The translations under genes were made by a program, and so were the position numbers. From contig NZ_CP092364.2 of assembly GCF_022370755.2 (NCBI RefSeq), positions 3,348,001 to 3,412,000 on the forward strand: a stretch of 64,000 bases of DNA. Reading direction: 5' to 3'. This document shows positions 16,492 through 26,392 of the stretch, in pieces. The notes under the pieces were generated by a model, which was not told the DNA's origin, searched no databases, and saw only the letters and a program-made list of their open reading frames with translations. The DNA comes from Mycolicibacterium goodii. Its GTDB lineage: Bacteria > Actinomycetota > Actinomycetes > Mycobacteriales > Mycobacteriaceae. Positions within the stretch are counted from its first letter, which is position 1; each line of letters opens with the position of its first letter.

Positions 16492-17985
16492 TCACTTGTT
16501 CTGCGGGAAGCCGAGGTTGATGCCACCGTGGCTGGGATCGAGCCAACGGCTGGTGACGGCCTTGGTCCTGGTGAAGAAGTGCACACCCTCGATGCCGTGG
16601 GCATGGGTGTCGCCGAACAGCGAGGCCTTCCAGCCACCGAAGCTGTAGTACGCCATCGGAACCGGGATCGGCACGTTGACGCCGACCATGCCGACCTCGA
16701 CCTCGTTCTGGAATCGGCGCGCCGCACCACCGTCGTTGGTGAAGATCGCGGTGCCGTTGCCGTACGGGTTGTTGTTGATCAGCTCCAGCGCCTCGTCGTA
16801 GGTCTCGACACGCACCACCGACAGCACGGGACCGAAGATCTCGTCGGTGTAGACGGTCATGTCGGGCGTGACGTTGTCGAGCAACGTCGGGCCCAGCCAG
16901 AACCCGTCGGCCTCGCCGTTGGCGATGACCGTGCGCCCGTCCAGCACCACCTTGGCGCCTGCGGCCTCGCCTGCGTCGATGTAGGACGCGACCTTGTCGC
17001 GGTGCACCTTGGTGACCAGCGGGCCCATGTCCGAATCCTTGGTGCCGTCGCCGGTTTTGATGGTGGCGGCGCGCTCGGCGATCTTGGCGACCAGTTCGTC
17101 GGCGATCGGGCCGACCGCGACGCAGGCGCTGATCGCCATGCAACGCTCACCGGCGGAGCCGAAGCCGGCGTTGACCATCGCGTCGGCGGCCAGGTCCAGA
17201 TCGGCGTCGGGCAGCACGACGGCGTGGTTCTTGGCACCGCCCAGAGCTTGCACACGCTTGCCCGCTGCGGTTCCCGTGGCGTAGACGTACTGGGCGATGG
17301 GGGTCGACCCGACGAAGCTCACGGCCTTGATCTTGGGGTTGGTCAGCAGTTCGTCGACGGCGGTCTTGTCGCCCTGCAGGACGTTGAACACACCGTCGGG
17401 CAGGCCGGCTTCCTTCCACAGTTCGGCCAGCCACAGCGAGGCCGAGGGATCCTTCTCCGACGGCTTGATCACGACGGTGTTGCCCGCGGCGATCGCGATC
17501 GGGAAGAACCACATCGGCACCATCGCCGGGAAGTTGAACGGGCTGATGATGCCCACCGGGCCGAGCGGCTGGCTGATGGAGTACACGTCGACCTTGGTCG
17601 AGGCGTTCTCCGTGAACCCGCCCTTGAGCAGATGCGGGATGCCGCAGGCGAATTCGACGACCTCCTGGCCGCGGGTGACCTCGCCGAGCGCATCGGAGAG
17701 CACCTTGCCGTGCTCGGAGGTGATGATCGCCGCGAGTTCGTCCTTGCGGGCGTTGAGCAGTTCACGGAACGCGAAGAGCACCTGGGTGCGCTTGGCCAGG
17801 GACGCGTCACGCCAGGCAGGGAACGCCGCGGCGGCCGCGTCGATCACCGCGCGCGCATCCTCGACACTGGCCAGCGCAACCTCACCGGTCACTGCGCCGG
17901 TCGCAGGGTTGGTCACCGGGGCGGTCGCGGTCGAGTTGCCGGCAAACAGTTTGCCGTCGCGCCAATGCTGGATGACAGTGCTCAT
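16492..17985 (-). CDS. mmsA: CoA-acylating methylmalonate-semialdehyde dehydrogenase
   Basis: 497 aa, full length. Aldehyde dehydrogenase fold with SPFNFPAMVPMWFFPIAIA (~150), typical of MmsA, and catalytic Cys in SAGERCMAIS (~285). MmsA oxidises malonate or methylmalonate semialdehyde with NAD and CoA to acetyl-CoA or propionyl-CoA plus CO2. The ATG at 17985 has GGAAGG upstream. First gene of an operon with the aminotransferase and divergent from a PucR regulator, so the pair probably degrades beta-alanine-like amino acids, valine or pyrimidine-derived products. Confidence 0.93.
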   Translation of the reverse strand: MSTVIQHWRDGKLFAGNSTATAPVTNPATGAVTGEVALASVEDARAVIDAAAAAFPAWRDASLAKRTQVLFAFRELLNARKDELAAIITSEHGKVLSDALGEVTRGQEVVEFACGIPHLLKGGFTENASTKVDVYSISQPLGPVGIISPFNFPAMVPMWFFPIAIAAGNTVVIKPSEKDPSASLWLAELWKEAGLPDGVFNVLQGDKTAVDELLTNPKIKAVSFVGSTPIAQYVYATGTAAGKRVQALGGAKNHAVVLPDADLDLAADAMVNAGFGSAGERCMAISACVAVGPIADELVAKIAERAATIKTGDGTKDSDMGPLVTKVHRDKVASYIDAGEAAGAKVVLDGRTVIANGEADGFWLGPTLLDNVTPDMTVYTDEIFGPVLSVVRVETYDEALELINNNPYGNGTAIFTNDGGAARRFQNEVEVGMVGVNVPIPVPMAYYSFGGWKASLFGDTHAHGIEGVHFFTRTKAVTSRWLDPSHGGINLGFPQNK

Positions 17986-18082
17986 AGAAAACCTTCCGTG
18001 GGACGAACGACTTCACCTCTCACTGTGCGACACCACAACCCCTCCGTCGGTGAGCACTATGTATGCGCAATCAGCTCTCTGA

Positions 18083-18095
18083 TTACACTTTGTAA
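18083..18095. promoter_or_regulatory. Palindrome overlapping a leaderless promoter of the PucR gene
   Basis: TTACA-CTT-TGTAA abuts the ATG at 18096. The same bases contain TACACT (18084-18089), a -10 element 6 bases before the ATG. A regulator bound to the palindrome would block this promoter, which suggests autoregulation and possibly control of the divergent mmsA operon. Confidence 0.5.
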
Positions 18096-19712
18096 ATGAT
18101 CCCGACCGTGCGTGACGTCATCGACCTCCCGGTGGTGCAGGCCGGAGACCCCGAGGTGGTCAGCGCCGAGAACCTGGACTGCCCGGTGCGCTGGGTCCAT
18201 GTGAGCGACATGCCCGACCTCGCGGGCCTGCTGCACGGCGGCGAGCTGGTCCTCACCACCGGCGCCGGACTCTCCGACGCACCACACGACTACCTGGAAC
18301 GCATGAGCCGCGCGGGCGCCGTCGGACTCGTCGTCGAGCTCGGAACCCGCGTCTCACACCTGCCGGGCGGCGTCGGCGACGTCGCCCGGGCTCTCGGCCT
18401 GCCTCTTGTGCTGCTGCACCGGCAGACCCGGTTCGTCGAGATCACCGAGGCCGTGCACCGGCTGATCGTCGCCGATCAGTACGAGGAGTTGGCGTTCGCG
18501 CACCGCACCCACGAGACCTTCACCGATCTGAGCATGCGCCGCGCATCACTCGCCGACATCGTGCGCGCGGCCGCCGACATGATCAACGAATCGGTGGTGC
18601 TCGAAGACCTCTCCCATCAGGTGCTCGCGATCTCGCCCCGCGGCGAGGCCGCGACGACCGTCCTCGCCGAATGGCAACGCCGCTCCAGGGCGATGACCGA
18701 ACCGTGGATCACCACCGCCGTCGGCCCCCGCAGCGAGGAATGGGGCCGGCTCATCATCCCGCGCACGCCTGCCGCACCCGCCCGCGCGAAGACGGTGCTG
18801 GAACGCGCCGCACAGGCGTTGGCGCTGCACCGGATGGCCGAGCGGGGACGTTCGGGGCTGGAGCACCAGGCACAGAGCGGTCTCATCGACGACGTGGTCG
18901 GTGGACGCATCGCCGATGACCGGGAAGCCGCGGCGCGCGCAGAGGCGCTCGGCCTGCGCGCAGGCGGCCCGTACCTGCCGGTGACGGTGCGCACCGACGC
19001 CCCGGCCGAACGGCTTGATCCCGTCGGCGTGCAGCGGCGCAACATCCGCGTCCTCGACGCGGTCACCCACAGCGTGCGATCCCAGGGCCACACCGCGATC
19101 TGCTCGATCCGGCGCGACGGCGAGGTGGGGTTCGTGCTCGCCCTGACGCCGCGGCGCAACATGACCGCTGACGCGGCCCTCACGCGGCTGGCCGAGGGCC
19201 TCCGCGAGGCCATCACCCGCAGTGGCGTCACCACGAAAGCGGTTGTGGCCGTCGCGAACAACGCCGACACGTTCGCCGACGCGGTACACGGCCTGCGGGA
19301 GGCCGCCCATATCGCCGAGGTCGCCCTGCCGATGGCGGGCACCGAACGGTTGTCCGACCGCGCGTTCGTCCGCGCCTCCGATGTGCGACTGCGGGGTCTG
19401 ATCACGCTGCTGCAGGACGATCCACGCGTGCAGACCTTCGCCGAAACCGAACTGAGGAGCCTGCTGATCCACGACGCCGATCACGGCGAGGACGACATGG
19501 CCGTGCTTCGCGGGTACCTGGAGTCGGCGGGCAACAAGTCGGCGTTGGCCAAACGGCTGCACATGAGCAGACCGGCGCTCTACAGCCGCCTGGCCGCCAT
19601 CCAGCGGCGCCTCGGCGTCGACCTCGACGACGGCGAATCGATGACGTCGCTGCACGTCGCGTTGCTGATCCTCGATACGCAACGCAGCGCGAGCCCCGAG
19701 CCGGCGCGGTGA
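18096..19712 (+). CDS. PucR-family transcriptional regulator
   Basis: 538 aa. N-terminal PucR domain (residues ~5-125, TVRDVIDLPVVQAGDPEVVS), a central GGDEF-like/CdaR segment, and a C-terminal PucR helix-turn-helix (GNKSALAKRLHMSRPALYSR, ~490-510). Family members are usually activators of purine, GABA, proline or amino-acid catabolism. It is divergent from the mmsA/aminotransferase operon over 110 bases, so it probably controls that operon. The start coincides with the base expected to be the transcription start of the TACACT promoter, so the mRNA is probably leaderless. Confidence 0.88.
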   Translation: MIPTVRDVIDLPVVQAGDPEVVSAENLDCPVRWVHVSDMPDLAGLLHGGELVLTTGAGLSDAPHDYLERMSRAGAVGLVVELGTRVSHLPGGVGDVARALGLPLVLLHRQTRFVEITEAVHRLIVADQYEELAFAHRTHETFTDLSMRRASLADIVRAAADMINESVVLEDLSHQVLAISPRGEAATTVLAEWQRRSRAMTEPWITTAVGPRSEEWGRLIIPRTPAAPARAKTVLERAAQALALHRMAERGRSGLEHQAQSGLIDDVVGGRIADDREAAARAEALGLRAGGPYLPVTVRTDAPAERLDPVGVQRRNIRVLDAVTHSVRSQGHTAICSIRRDGEVGFVLALTPRRNMTADAALTRLAEGLREAITRSGVTTKAVVAVANNADTFADAVHGLREAAHIAEVALPMAGTERLSDRAFVRASDVRLRGLITLLQDDPRVQTFAETELRSLLIHDADHGEDDMAVLRGYLESAGNKSALAKRLHMSRPALYSRLAAIQRRLGVDLDDGESMTSLHVALLILDTQRSASPEPAR

Positions 19713-19714
19713 GC

Positions 19715-19720
19715 TAGGGT
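19715..19720 (+). promoter_or_regulatory. -10 element TAGGGT, leaderless promoter candidate
   Basis: TAGGGT lies 8 bases before the ATG at 19729, and no Shine-Dalgarno is needed if transcription starts at the ATG. Confidence 0.45.
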
Positions 19721-19728
19721 CGGCAGGC

Positions 19729-20925
19729 ATGTCGCACGATGACCGGACCCTCGAAGTCCCCGTCGAGATTCCCGCCGGATTGACACTCGAGACCTGGCAG
19801 ACTCCGCCGTATCTGCACTGGGCATTCCAGCATCTTGCCGAATTCCTTCCGACAGAATCGATCTCGCGCGGCGACGGACCCGTCGCGGAGCTGCCGCCTG
19901 CACCGCAGGACTTGTCGTCGATCACATTGCACGTCGACGGCCGCCCGACGACCGTGGGCGAGGTGATGGCCTCGACGGTCACCGACGGCTGGATCGTCAC
20001 ACAGCGCGGCGCGGTGCTCGAAGAGCACTACCTCAACGGCATGACGGCCGACACCGGTCACCTGCTGATGTCGGTCAGCAAGTCACTGGTCGGCATGGTC
20101 GCCGGGGCGCTTGTCGGTGCCGGCGTGCTCGACACCGCCGCAGAGCTCACCAGATACGTTCCGGCACTTGGCGATACGGGTTACGCCGGTGCCACGGTGC
20201 GACACCTGCTGGACATGCGTTCGGGCATCGCGTTCTCCGAGGTGTACCTGGACCCCACGGCGGAGGTCCGCCTGCTCGAGCAGGCGATCGACTGGGCACC
20301 CCGCACCGTTGCCGATGTGCCCGCGACGATGTACGACTATTTGCTCACCCTGCGCCAGAAGTCGCCGCACGGCGGGCCTTTCGAATACCGTTCTGGCGAA
20401 ACCGATGTCCTCGGCTGGATCTGTGAAGCCGCCGGCGGGATGCGCATGCCACAGCTGATGTCGCAACTGTTGTGGAGCAAGCTGGGCGCGCAGAACGACG
20501 CGTACATCGGTGTCGACTCGGCCGGCACCGGCATGTTCGACGGCGGCATCAACGCGTGTCTGCGTGACCTGGTGCGGTTCGGTGCGCTGGTACTCGGCGA
20601 CGGGGTTTCGCTCACGGGCCAACAGGTGGTGCCGGCGGAGTGGATCGCCGACACCCGCACCGGTGATCCGGACTCCCGGGCAGCATTCACGGCCAGCCCC
20701 ACCGACACCGGTATGCCGGGCGGCATGTACCGCAACCAGTTCTGGCTGCCGTATCCCGGCGACAACGTACTGCTGTGCCAGGGAATCCACGGGCAGATGA
20801 TCTACATCAACCGGTCCGCCGGGGTCGTGGCCGCCAAGCTGTCGAGTTGGCCATTGCCGCAGGAGCCCGGATACCTGTTCGCGACCATCGCCGCGTTCGA
20901 CGAAATCGCCGCGCAGCTCTCCTGA
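19729..20925 (+). CDS. Serine hydrolase, beta-lactamase class C / NylB-like (S12)
   Basis: 398 aa without a signal peptide, so cytoplasmic. The catalytic SxxK motif is SVSK (residues ~116-119, LLMSVSKSLVGMVAG). A second-motif Tyr probably lies in the FEYRSGET segment (~219), and the third-motif region reads GIHGQM (~360). The overall pattern is closer to 6-aminohexanoate-dimer hydrolase (NylB) and related esterases/amidases than to resistance beta-lactamases. It follows the PucR gene by 16 bases on the same strand but seems to have its own leaderless promoter. The natural substrate is unknown. Confidence 0.78.
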   Translation: MSHDDRTLEVPVEIPAGLTLETWQTPPYLHWAFQHLAEFLPTESISRGDGPVAELPPAPQDLSSITLHVDGRPTTVGEVMASTVTDGWIVTQRGAVLEEHYLNGMTADTGHLLMSVSKSLVGMVAGALVGAGVLDTAAELTRYVPALGDTGYAGATVRHLLDMRSGIAFSEVYLDPTAEVRLLEQAIDWAPRTVADVPATMYDYLLTLRQKSPHGGPFEYRSGETDVLGWICEAAGGMRMPQLMSQLLWSKLGAQNDAYIGVDSAGTGMFDGGINACLRDLVRFGALVLGDGVSLTGQQVVPAEWIADTRTGDPDSRAAFTASPTDTGMPGGMYRNQFWLPYPGDNVLLCQGIHGQMIYINRSAGVVAAKLSSWPLPQEPGYLFATIAAFDEIAAQLS

Positions 20926-20965
20926 ACCACCGCTCGATGGAACCCGGCACAGACATACTGGGCAC

Positions 20966-21364
20966 ATGCCAGACCGCATGCCAGACCGCAACGTGCTCGG
21001 TGGCCCGCTCGAGGAATGCGGCACCGATCCGCTGACCGGCTTCTACCGCGACGGGTGCTGCACGACCGGCGACGCCGACCTCGGGCGGCACACCATATGT
21101 GCGGTGGTCACCGCGGAGTTCCTGCAGCACCAGCGTTCCATCGGCAACGATCTGTCGACCCCCGCGCCGCATTTCCGGTTCCCGGGTCTGAAACCGGGTG
21201 ACCGCTGGTGTGTCACGGCAGCCAACTGGCTGCGCGCTCACCAGGACGGATTCGCCGCGCCGGTGGTGCTGGCGGCCACCCATGAGCGCACGCTCGACGT
21301 CGTGCCACTCGACGTGCTCGAGTCCTACGCCGTCGACGTTCCCGACGACCTCGCCGATCTGTGA
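20966..21364 (+). CDS. DUF2237 family protein
   Basis: 132 aa, one DUF2237 domain over nearly the whole length: NVLGGPLEECGTDPLTGFYR at the N-terminus, then DGCC and GDRWCVTAANWL. Several conserved Cys residues (the CC pair and the Trp-Cys) could bind metal, but the family has no established function. The ATG at 20966 and a second ATG four codons later are both possible; an extended CATACT sequence lies 6 bases before the first. It follows the S12 hydrolase by 40 bases. Confidence 0.85.
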   Translation: MPDRMPDRNVLGGPLEECGTDPLTGFYRDGCCTTGDADLGRHTICAVVTAEFLQHQRSIGNDLSTPAPHFRFPGLKPGDRWCVTAANWLRAHQDGFAAPVVLAATHERTLDVVPLDVLESYAVDVPDDLADL

Positions 21365-21401
21365 GCCTGTGAGCTGACTGGGCGGCGCCCGAGACTCTCC
21401 G

Positions 21402-21407
21402 TAGGCT
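21402..21407 (+). promoter_or_regulatory. -10 element TAGGCT, leaderless promoter of selO
   Basis: TAGGCT sits 7 bases before the GTG at 21415. No Shine-Dalgarno sequence is present between them. Confidence 0.5.
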
Positions 21408-21414
21408 CGTCGGT

Positions 21415-22869
21415 GTGAGTGTCACCTCGGATGCCGCCGTCACCCTGCACAGCCGGTTCGCGCGCGAACTGCCCGAACTGGCGATCCCGTGGCAGGCCGA
21501 GCCCGCGCCCGCTCCGCATCTCCTCGTCCTCAACGACGCACTTGCCGCCCAACTCGGTCTGGACCCGGAGTGGCTGCGCAGTCCGGACGGTATCGGTCTG
21601 CTGCTGGGCACCGCCGTACCGGACGGCGCCACACCCGTCGCGCAGGCCTACGCCGGGCACCAGTTCGGCGGGTATGTCCCACGTCTCGGCGACGGCCGCG
21701 CGCTGCTGCTCGGCGAACTCGTCGACGTCGACGGCCGCGTCAGGGACCTGCACCTCAAAGGGTCCGGTCGCACGCCGTTCGCGCGTGGCGGCGACGGCCT
21801 GGCGGTTGTGGGTCCGATGCTGCGCGAGTACATCGTCAGCGAAGCCATGTATGCGATGGGCATACCGACCACGCGCTCGCTCGCGGTCGTTGCGACCGGA
21901 CGCGGCGTGTGGCGCGAGACCGAGCAACCCGGTGCGGTGCTGGCCCGGGTCGCGAGCAGCCACCTGCGGGTCGGCAGCTTCCAGTACGCGTACCAGTACG
22001 CCACCGCGGCGAAGGCCCCGACGGTGTTACGCCGGCTCGCCGACCACGCGATCTCGCGCCATCATCCGCACGCTGCCGAGTCCGACAACCCCTATCTGGC
22101 GCTGTTCGAAGCCGTGGTCTCGGCGCAGGCGTCGCTGCTGGCACAGTGGATGCTGGTGGGCTTCATCCACGGCGTGATGAACACCGACAACATGACCATC
22201 TCCGGCGAGACCATCGACTACGGGCCCTGTGCCTTCATGGACGCGTTCGATCCCGCAACGGTTTTCAGCTCGATCGACCACGGTGGGCGCTACGCCTACG
22301 GGAATCAGCCGACGGTTGCGCACTGGAATCTGGCGCGGTTCGCCGAGACCCTGCTGCCGCTGATCGCCGACGACACCGACACCGCCGTCGACCTCGTCAC
22401 CGCGGCACTCGGGCGGTTCCCACAGCAGTTCGACACGGCGTGGTCGACGGGGATGCGGACCAAGCTGGGGCTGCCCGCCGAGGTCGACGACGAGACCGCG
22501 ATGGCGCTGATCACCGATCTCCTGCGGCACTTGCAGCAGACCGGCGCCGATTACACGTCGGCGTTCCGCAGCCTTGCCCGCGTCGCACGCGGGGCCCGGT
22601 CGGCACTGCCGGTCACCGACGACTGGTTGTCCCGGTGGCGCCTGTTGAACCCCGACCCGGCCGTGATGGACCGCGCGAACCCGATCTACATTCCGCGCAA
22701 CCATCTCGTCGAAGAGGCGCTGGGGGCCGCGACCGCCGGTGATCTGGAACCGCTCACCAGGCTCATGACGGCGCTGCGCGCCCCATTCGACGAGCGCTCG
22801 GGGTTCGAGGCCTATGCCGCGCCCGCACCTGTGGACTTCGGCCCGTACCGCACGTTCTGCGGCACCTGA
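21415..22869 (+). CDS. selO: SelO-type protein adenylyltransferase (YdiU/UPF0061)
   Basis: 484 aa pseudokinase-fold protein. SelO family marks: [20 protein letters not shown] (~80), [17 protein letters not shown] (~113), [20 protein letters not shown] (~140), and [20 protein letters not shown] (~255), which holds the metal-binding Asn and Asp. SelO transfers AMP from ATP to Ser, Thr or Tyr of target proteins and responds to oxidative stress in bacteria studied. There is no C-terminal selenocysteine/Cys-Ser-Ser tail as in the eukaryotic and some bacterial forms; the protein ends in FCGT with a Cys near the end. GTG start, leaderless promoter. Confidence 0.92.
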   Translation: MSVTSDAAVTLHSRFARELPELAIPWQAEPAPAPHLLVLNDALAAQLGLDPEWLRSPDGIGLLLGTAVPDGATPVAQAYAGHQFGGYVPRLGDGRALLLGELVDVDGRVRDLHLKGSGRTPFARGGDGLAVVGPMLREYIVSEAMYAMGIPTTRSLAVVATGRGVWRETEQPGAVLARVASSHLRVGSFQYAYQYATAAKAPTVLRRLADHAISRHHPHAAESDNPYLALFEAVVSAQASLLAQWMLVGFIHGVMNTDNMTISGETIDYGPCAFMDAFDPATVFSSIDHGGRYAYGNQPTVAHWNLARFAETLLPLIADDTDTAVDLVTAALGRFPQQFDTAWSTGMRTKLGLPAEVDDETAMALITDLLRHLQQTGADYTSAFRSLARVARGARSALPVTDDWLSRWRLLNPDPAVMDRANPIYIPRNHLVEEALGAATAGDLEPLTRLMTALRAPFDERSGFEAYAAPAPVDFGPYRTFCGT

Positions 22870-22891
22870 TGGGCGACCGTGGGCGCACCGC

Positions 22892-22897
22892 TACATT
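22892..22897 (+). promoter_or_regulatory. -10 element TACATT, leaderless promoter candidate
   Basis: TACATT sits 7 bases before the GTG at 22905. Confidence 0.45.
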
Positions 22898-22904
22898 CGG
22901 GTAG

Positions 22905-23609
22905 GTGACGATCACCATCAACACCCCCGGCGGCGCGATCGACGCGTTGCTGAGCACACCGACCGGATCGGGACCGTGGCCGGGCGTCGTGATCATCCAC
23001 GACGCAATCGGCTACGGCCCGGACAACGAGCTGATCTCGGAACGCGTCGCCTCGGCGGGCTACCTCGCGATCACCCCCGACCTGTATTCACGCGGCGGCC
23101 GCGCCAGGTGCATCACCAGGGTGTTCCGCGAACTGCTCACCCAGCGCGGCCGGGCTCTCGACGACATCCTCGCCGCGCGTGATCACCTCAAGGCGCTGCC
23201 CGAATGCACCGGCACCATCGGCATCGTCGGATTCTGTATGGGCGGGCAGTTCGCATTGATCATGGGCCCCAAGGGATTTGCGGCCTCGGCACCGTTCTAC
23301 GGGACACCGCTCCCCCGCCATCTGGACCGGACGCTCGACGCGTCGTGCCCGATCGTCGCGAGTTTCGGGCGCCGTGACCCGGCGGGTATCGGTGCACCGG
23401 CGCGGCTGCGCAAGATCGTCGAGGAGAAGAACATACCCGCCGACATCAAGGTGTATCCCTCGGCAGGGCACAGCTTCGCCAACATCCTGCCCGGCCAACC
23501 GCTGCTGCGGATCACGGGTTTCGGTTACGACGAGGCCGCCACCACCGACGCGTGGTCGCGGGTGTTCGCGTTCTTCGACGAGCACCTCAAGCCCCAGAAC
23601 GCGGGCTAG
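22905..23609 (+). CDS. Dienelactone hydrolase family protein
   Basis: 234 aa alpha/beta hydrolase. The nucleophile is Cys in GFCMGGQFAL (~108), as in dienelactone hydrolases, and the catalytic His is in PSAGHSFAN (~188); the acidic residue is probably the Asp in FGRRDPAG (~150). Such enzymes open lactones in chloroaromatic breakdown, but many chromosomal homologues have other ester substrates. It starts at GTG, 35 bases after selO, with its own -10 element. It is convergent with the DUF2469 gene, the stops being 14 bases apart. Confidence 0.85.
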   Translation: MTITINTPGGAIDALLSTPTGSGPWPGVVIIHDAIGYGPDNELISERVASAGYLAITPDLYSRGGRARCITRVFRELLTQRGRALDDILAARDHLKALPECTGTIGIVGFCMGGQFALIMGPKGFAASAPFYGTPLPRHLDRTLDASCPIVASFGRRDPAGIGAPARLRKIVEEKNIPADIKVYPSAGHSFANILPGQPLLRITGFGYDEAATTDAWSRVFAFFDEHLKPQNAG

Positions 23610-23623
23610 CGGCACTCCCGGCG

Positions 23624-23929
23624 CTACTCGGGCAACCGCAACTCGGGTTTCTCGACTTCCTCGATGTTGACGTCCTTGAACGTGATCACCCGCACCTGTT
23701 TGACGAAGCGGGCAGGCCGGTACATGTCCCACACCCAGGCGTCGGCCAGCCGCAGCTCGAAATACACCTCGCCATCGGCATTCCGTGGAATGAGCTCCAC
23801 ACTGTTCGCGAGGTAGAAGCGGCGTTCGGTCTCCACCACGTAGCTGAACTGACCGACGATGTCCTTGTATTCGCGGTACAGCGAGAGCTCCATCTCGGTT
23901 TCGTACTTCTCGAGATCTTCGGCGCTCAT
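23624..23929 (-). CDS. DUF2469 family protein (Rv2901c homologue)
   Basis: 101 aa, the exact usual length in mycobacteria. Acidic N-terminus MSAEDLEKYETEMEL, then a small alpha/beta domain with YVVETERRFYLAN and PRNADGEVYFELRLADAW. Conserved in Actinobacteria next to rnhB and lepB; function unknown. The ATG at 23929 was chosen over the longer frame because it matches the family length and has GAAGGA upstream. Gap to rnhB is 74 bases, so it may be in the lepB-rnhB transcript. Confidence 0.88.
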   Translation of the reverse strand: MSAEDLEKYETEMELSLYREYKDIVGQFSYVVETERRFYLANSVELIPRNADGEVYFELRLADAWVWDMYRPARFVKQVRVITFKDVNIEEVEKPELRLPE

Positions 23930-24003
23930 CTGCTCTGCTGTCCTTCTCGTTGGGTCACGGCCTTGGTCACGGCCTCGATCAACATTGTCTGCTCTTCGCG
24001 CGG

Positions 24004-24822
24004 TCATCCACTGCCCATCTTCGCGCACGCGGCATCCTCGTGCGCCGCGGGTGCGGTAACCCACTCGACCTCAAACGCCTCAAGGGCCCGCCGCACCTCT
24101 TCAGTCTCGGCAGTGATGTCGGTGGACCACCGCACCCCGACCCGGTCGGACGCCCAGCGCACACCGGTCGCCTCGGCGGCACGGCGCACGTTCACATACG
24201 AGTAGCGGTGCTCGACGCACGGCCCCAGCTCACCAAGCGCCGCGGTGTGCCCGGGCGTGATGTAGCCCTTGTGCTCGGCGAACCCGTAGCCGGGATGCTG
24301 TTTTTCCATCTCCACCATCAACCGGTCCCTGCTGACCTTGGCCAGCACACTCGCCGCCGCGATACACGCCGCCGCGGCATCGCCTCCGATCACCGGAAGC
24401 GACGGCACCGACAACCCCGGCACCCGGAAGCCGTCGCTCAGCACATATCCCGGCCGCACCGACAGGCCGGCGACCGCGCGTCGCATGCCCTCGATGTTGG
24501 CGACGTGCACGCCGCGCCGGTCGACCTCGTGGGACGGGATGAACACGACATGGTATGCGAGGGCGTAACGGCGGATCAGCGGAAAGAGGCGTTCGCGTTC
24601 CTTCTCGCCCAGCTTCTTCGAATCGTCGAGTGCGGCGAGACTCTCCAGCCGGTTGGGGCCCAGCACACACGCCGCGACCACGAGCGGGCCGGCACAGGCA
24701 CCACGGCCCACCTCGTCGACCCCGGCCACCGGCCCGAGTCCGTTGCGGTACAGCGCCGATTCCAGGGTGCGCAGACCCGACGATTTGCGAATCACGGTTC
24801 GAGGCGGCCACGAGCCGGGCAC
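24004..24822 (-). CDS. rnhB: Ribonuclease HII
   Basis: 272 aa. RNase HII active-site Asp-Glu pair is in [14 protein letters not shown] (~33-46), further acidic residues are in DDSKKL (~66) and SDGF (~130). It removes ribonucleotides and RNA-DNA hybrids from the chromosome. The C-terminal extension of about 50 residues ([19 protein letters not shown] onwards) is longer than in enterobacteria but common in mycobacteria. GTG start with AGGAGCTG upstream, 10 bases after lepB, so co-transcribed with it. Confidence 0.95.
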   Translation of the reverse strand: MPGSWPPRTVIRKSSGLRTLESALYRNGLGPVAGVDEVGRGACAGPLVVAACVLGPNRLESLAALDDSKKLGEKERERLFPLIRRYALAYHVVFIPSHEVDRRGVHVANIEGMRRAVAGLSVRPGYVLSDGFRVPGLSVPSLPVIGGDAAAACIAAASVLAKVSRDRLMVEMEKQHPGYGFAEHKGYITPGHTAALGELGPCVEHRYSYVNVRRAAEATGVRWASDRVGVRWSTDITAETEEVRRALEAFEVEWVTAPAAHEDAACAKMGSG

Positions 24823-24832
24823 GAGACAGCTC

Positions 24833-25687
24833 CTAGGAAGATGTCTGCGGATTCACGTCACTGATGCCGCCCCACCGGGACGGTGGCCAGGCGATGAATC
24901 GCGCCTTACCGATCACATTCTCCACGGGAATCGTTCCGGCCATCGGATCACCCGTGCACAGCAGGCCCTTCTGGGCGTCGGCGGGCTGATTGGTGCAGTG
25001 CACGCGGGAGTCCGCCGAGTGCGTGCGGTTGTCGCCCATCACCCAGATGCGGTTCTGCGGCACGGTCACCGGACCGAACTCGTTGCCGAGGCAGGGATAG
25101 ATCGCGGGATCGGCCATCATCGTCGTGGGATCGAGATACGGCTCGTTGAGCCGCTTGCCGTTCACCGTCAGGCCGGTGTCGGCGCGGCAGGCCACCGTCT
25201 GGCCGCCGACCGCGATCACGCGCTTGACCAGATCGTTCTCGTCCGGCGGGACGAAACCGATGAACGACAGTGCGTTCTGCACACCACGGATCACCGGATT
25301 GTCCGAGCGGATCGACTTGTAGCCGATGCTCCAGGACGGCGGACCCTTGAAGACCACCACATCGCCGGGGCGCGGTTCGGAGAATCGGTAGGTGAGCTTG
25401 TCGACCATGATCCGGTCGCCCACACACCCGTTGCAGCCGTGCAGCGTCGGCTCCATCGACTCCGACGGGATGAGATACGGCCGCGCGATGAACGTCAGCA
25501 TCACGTAGTACAGGACCACCGCGATGGTCACCAGAATGGCGCCCTCGCGCAAGGCACCATGCTTGCGCTTGGGCTTCTCTTCTGATTCGCCATCCGGCCG
25601 GGACTGCGGCTCCTCGGCGGGATCGGTGTCGAGCGCGTCCTCCGACGACGCGTCGGTGGAGTCGGTGGATCCGGTCACGGCATCCAC
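24833..25687 (-). CDS. lepB: Signal peptidase I
   Basis: 284 aa. A disordered acidic N-terminus (~45 aa) is followed by one membrane helix (~49-68), then the extracytoplasmic catalytic domain with Ser77 in PSESMEPTL and Lys155 in DLVKRVIAV; the later [13 protein letters not shown] box is intact. It cleaves signal peptides of exported proteins at the outer face of the membrane. Start GTG 25687; another in-frame GTG three codons later is possible. It lies 51 bases beyond the rplS stop, in the conserved rplS-lepB-rnhB order. Confidence 0.95.
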   Translation of the reverse strand: MDAVTGSTDSTDASSEDALDTDPAEEPQSRPDGESEEKPKRKHGALREGAILVTIAVVLYYVMLTFIARPYLIPSESMEPTLHGCNGCVGDRIMVDKLTYRFSEPRPGDVVVFKGPPSWSIGYKSIRSDNPVIRGVQNALSFIGFVPPDENDLVKRVIAVGGQTVACRADTGLTVNGKRLNEPYLDPTTMMADPAIYPCLGNEFGPVTVPQNRIWVMGDNRTHSADSRVHCTNQPADAQKGLLCTGDPMAGTIPVENVIGKARFIAWPPSRWGGISDVNPQTSS

Positions 25688-25738
25688 AGTAGCGAGCGAA
25701 GGGCCGAGCCCCGCGTCAGCCGCACCACCATAGCTGGC

Positions 25739-26080
25739 TCAGCGCTTTTCCTTGATCTTCGCCTTCTTGCCGCGCAGCTCGCGCAGGTAGTACAGCTTCG
25801 CGCGACGGACGTCACCGCGGGTGAGAACATCGATGTGGTCGATGTTGGGCGAGTGCACCGGGAAGGTTCGCTCGACTCCGACGCCGTAGCTCTCCTTGCG
25901 CACGGTGAAGGTCTCGCTGATACCGCCACCCTGACGGCGGATCACGACGCCCTTGAAGACCTGGATGCGCTCCTTGGAGCCTTCGATGACCTTCACGTGC
26001 ACGTTGACGGTGTCGCCGGGGCTGAAGGTCGGGATATCGTCGCGCAGCGACGCCTGATCGACGAAGTCCAGCGTGTTCAT
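25739..26080 (-). CDS. rplS: 50S ribosomal protein L19
   Basis: 113 aa, full length. L19 marks [32 protein letters not shown] and [20 protein letters not shown] are intact, with the basic C-terminus [12 protein letters not shown]. Located at the 30S-50S interface. The ATG at 26080 is set by homology and an AAGGAAG site; the long upstream open frame (to 27475) has no coding character and overlaps lppW on the other strand. Confidence 0.97.
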
Positions 26081-26392
26081 CGGTGACACTTCCTTGTTGT
26101 TCGCGGGTACGCGCAGCGGCGCAGCCGAAGCTATCTTTCGGGTGTATCGGGGTGTATCTCGCAGCGGGCGGGCACTACCCAGCCCGGTCCTGCACAGACA
26201 ACTGCTCAATTGTGCCAGACGAGCCCCCATCCAGTGAAATCGGTGCGCCTTCCTGCACCGGAGCCCGCTGGGACGACCCCTCTGGGAAGCAAGGCTAACT
26301 AAGCGCCGCGATCGCGTAACGGTTAGGCTTCGGTTGTCCGAATCGCCGCTCCAGCCGTGCCGTTCGGGGTCCACTGATGTCGGAGGAGGGGT
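26081..26392. other. Divergent intergenic region rplS / lppW (312 bases)
   Basis: No gene seen. It holds the leader and promoter of rplS on one side and of lppW on the other. Visible items are a tandem GGTGTATCGG/GGTGTATCTC repeat at 26141-26160, a + strand -10-like TAGGCT at 26324-26329, and a strong GGAGGAGGGG site just before the lppW ATG. The tandem repeat could be a binding site, but nothing identifies a regulator. Confidence 0.5.

Noticed and set aside
16477..18099. 540-codon open frame opposite mmsA
   Set aside because: Shadow of mmsA; no domain and no ribosome site.
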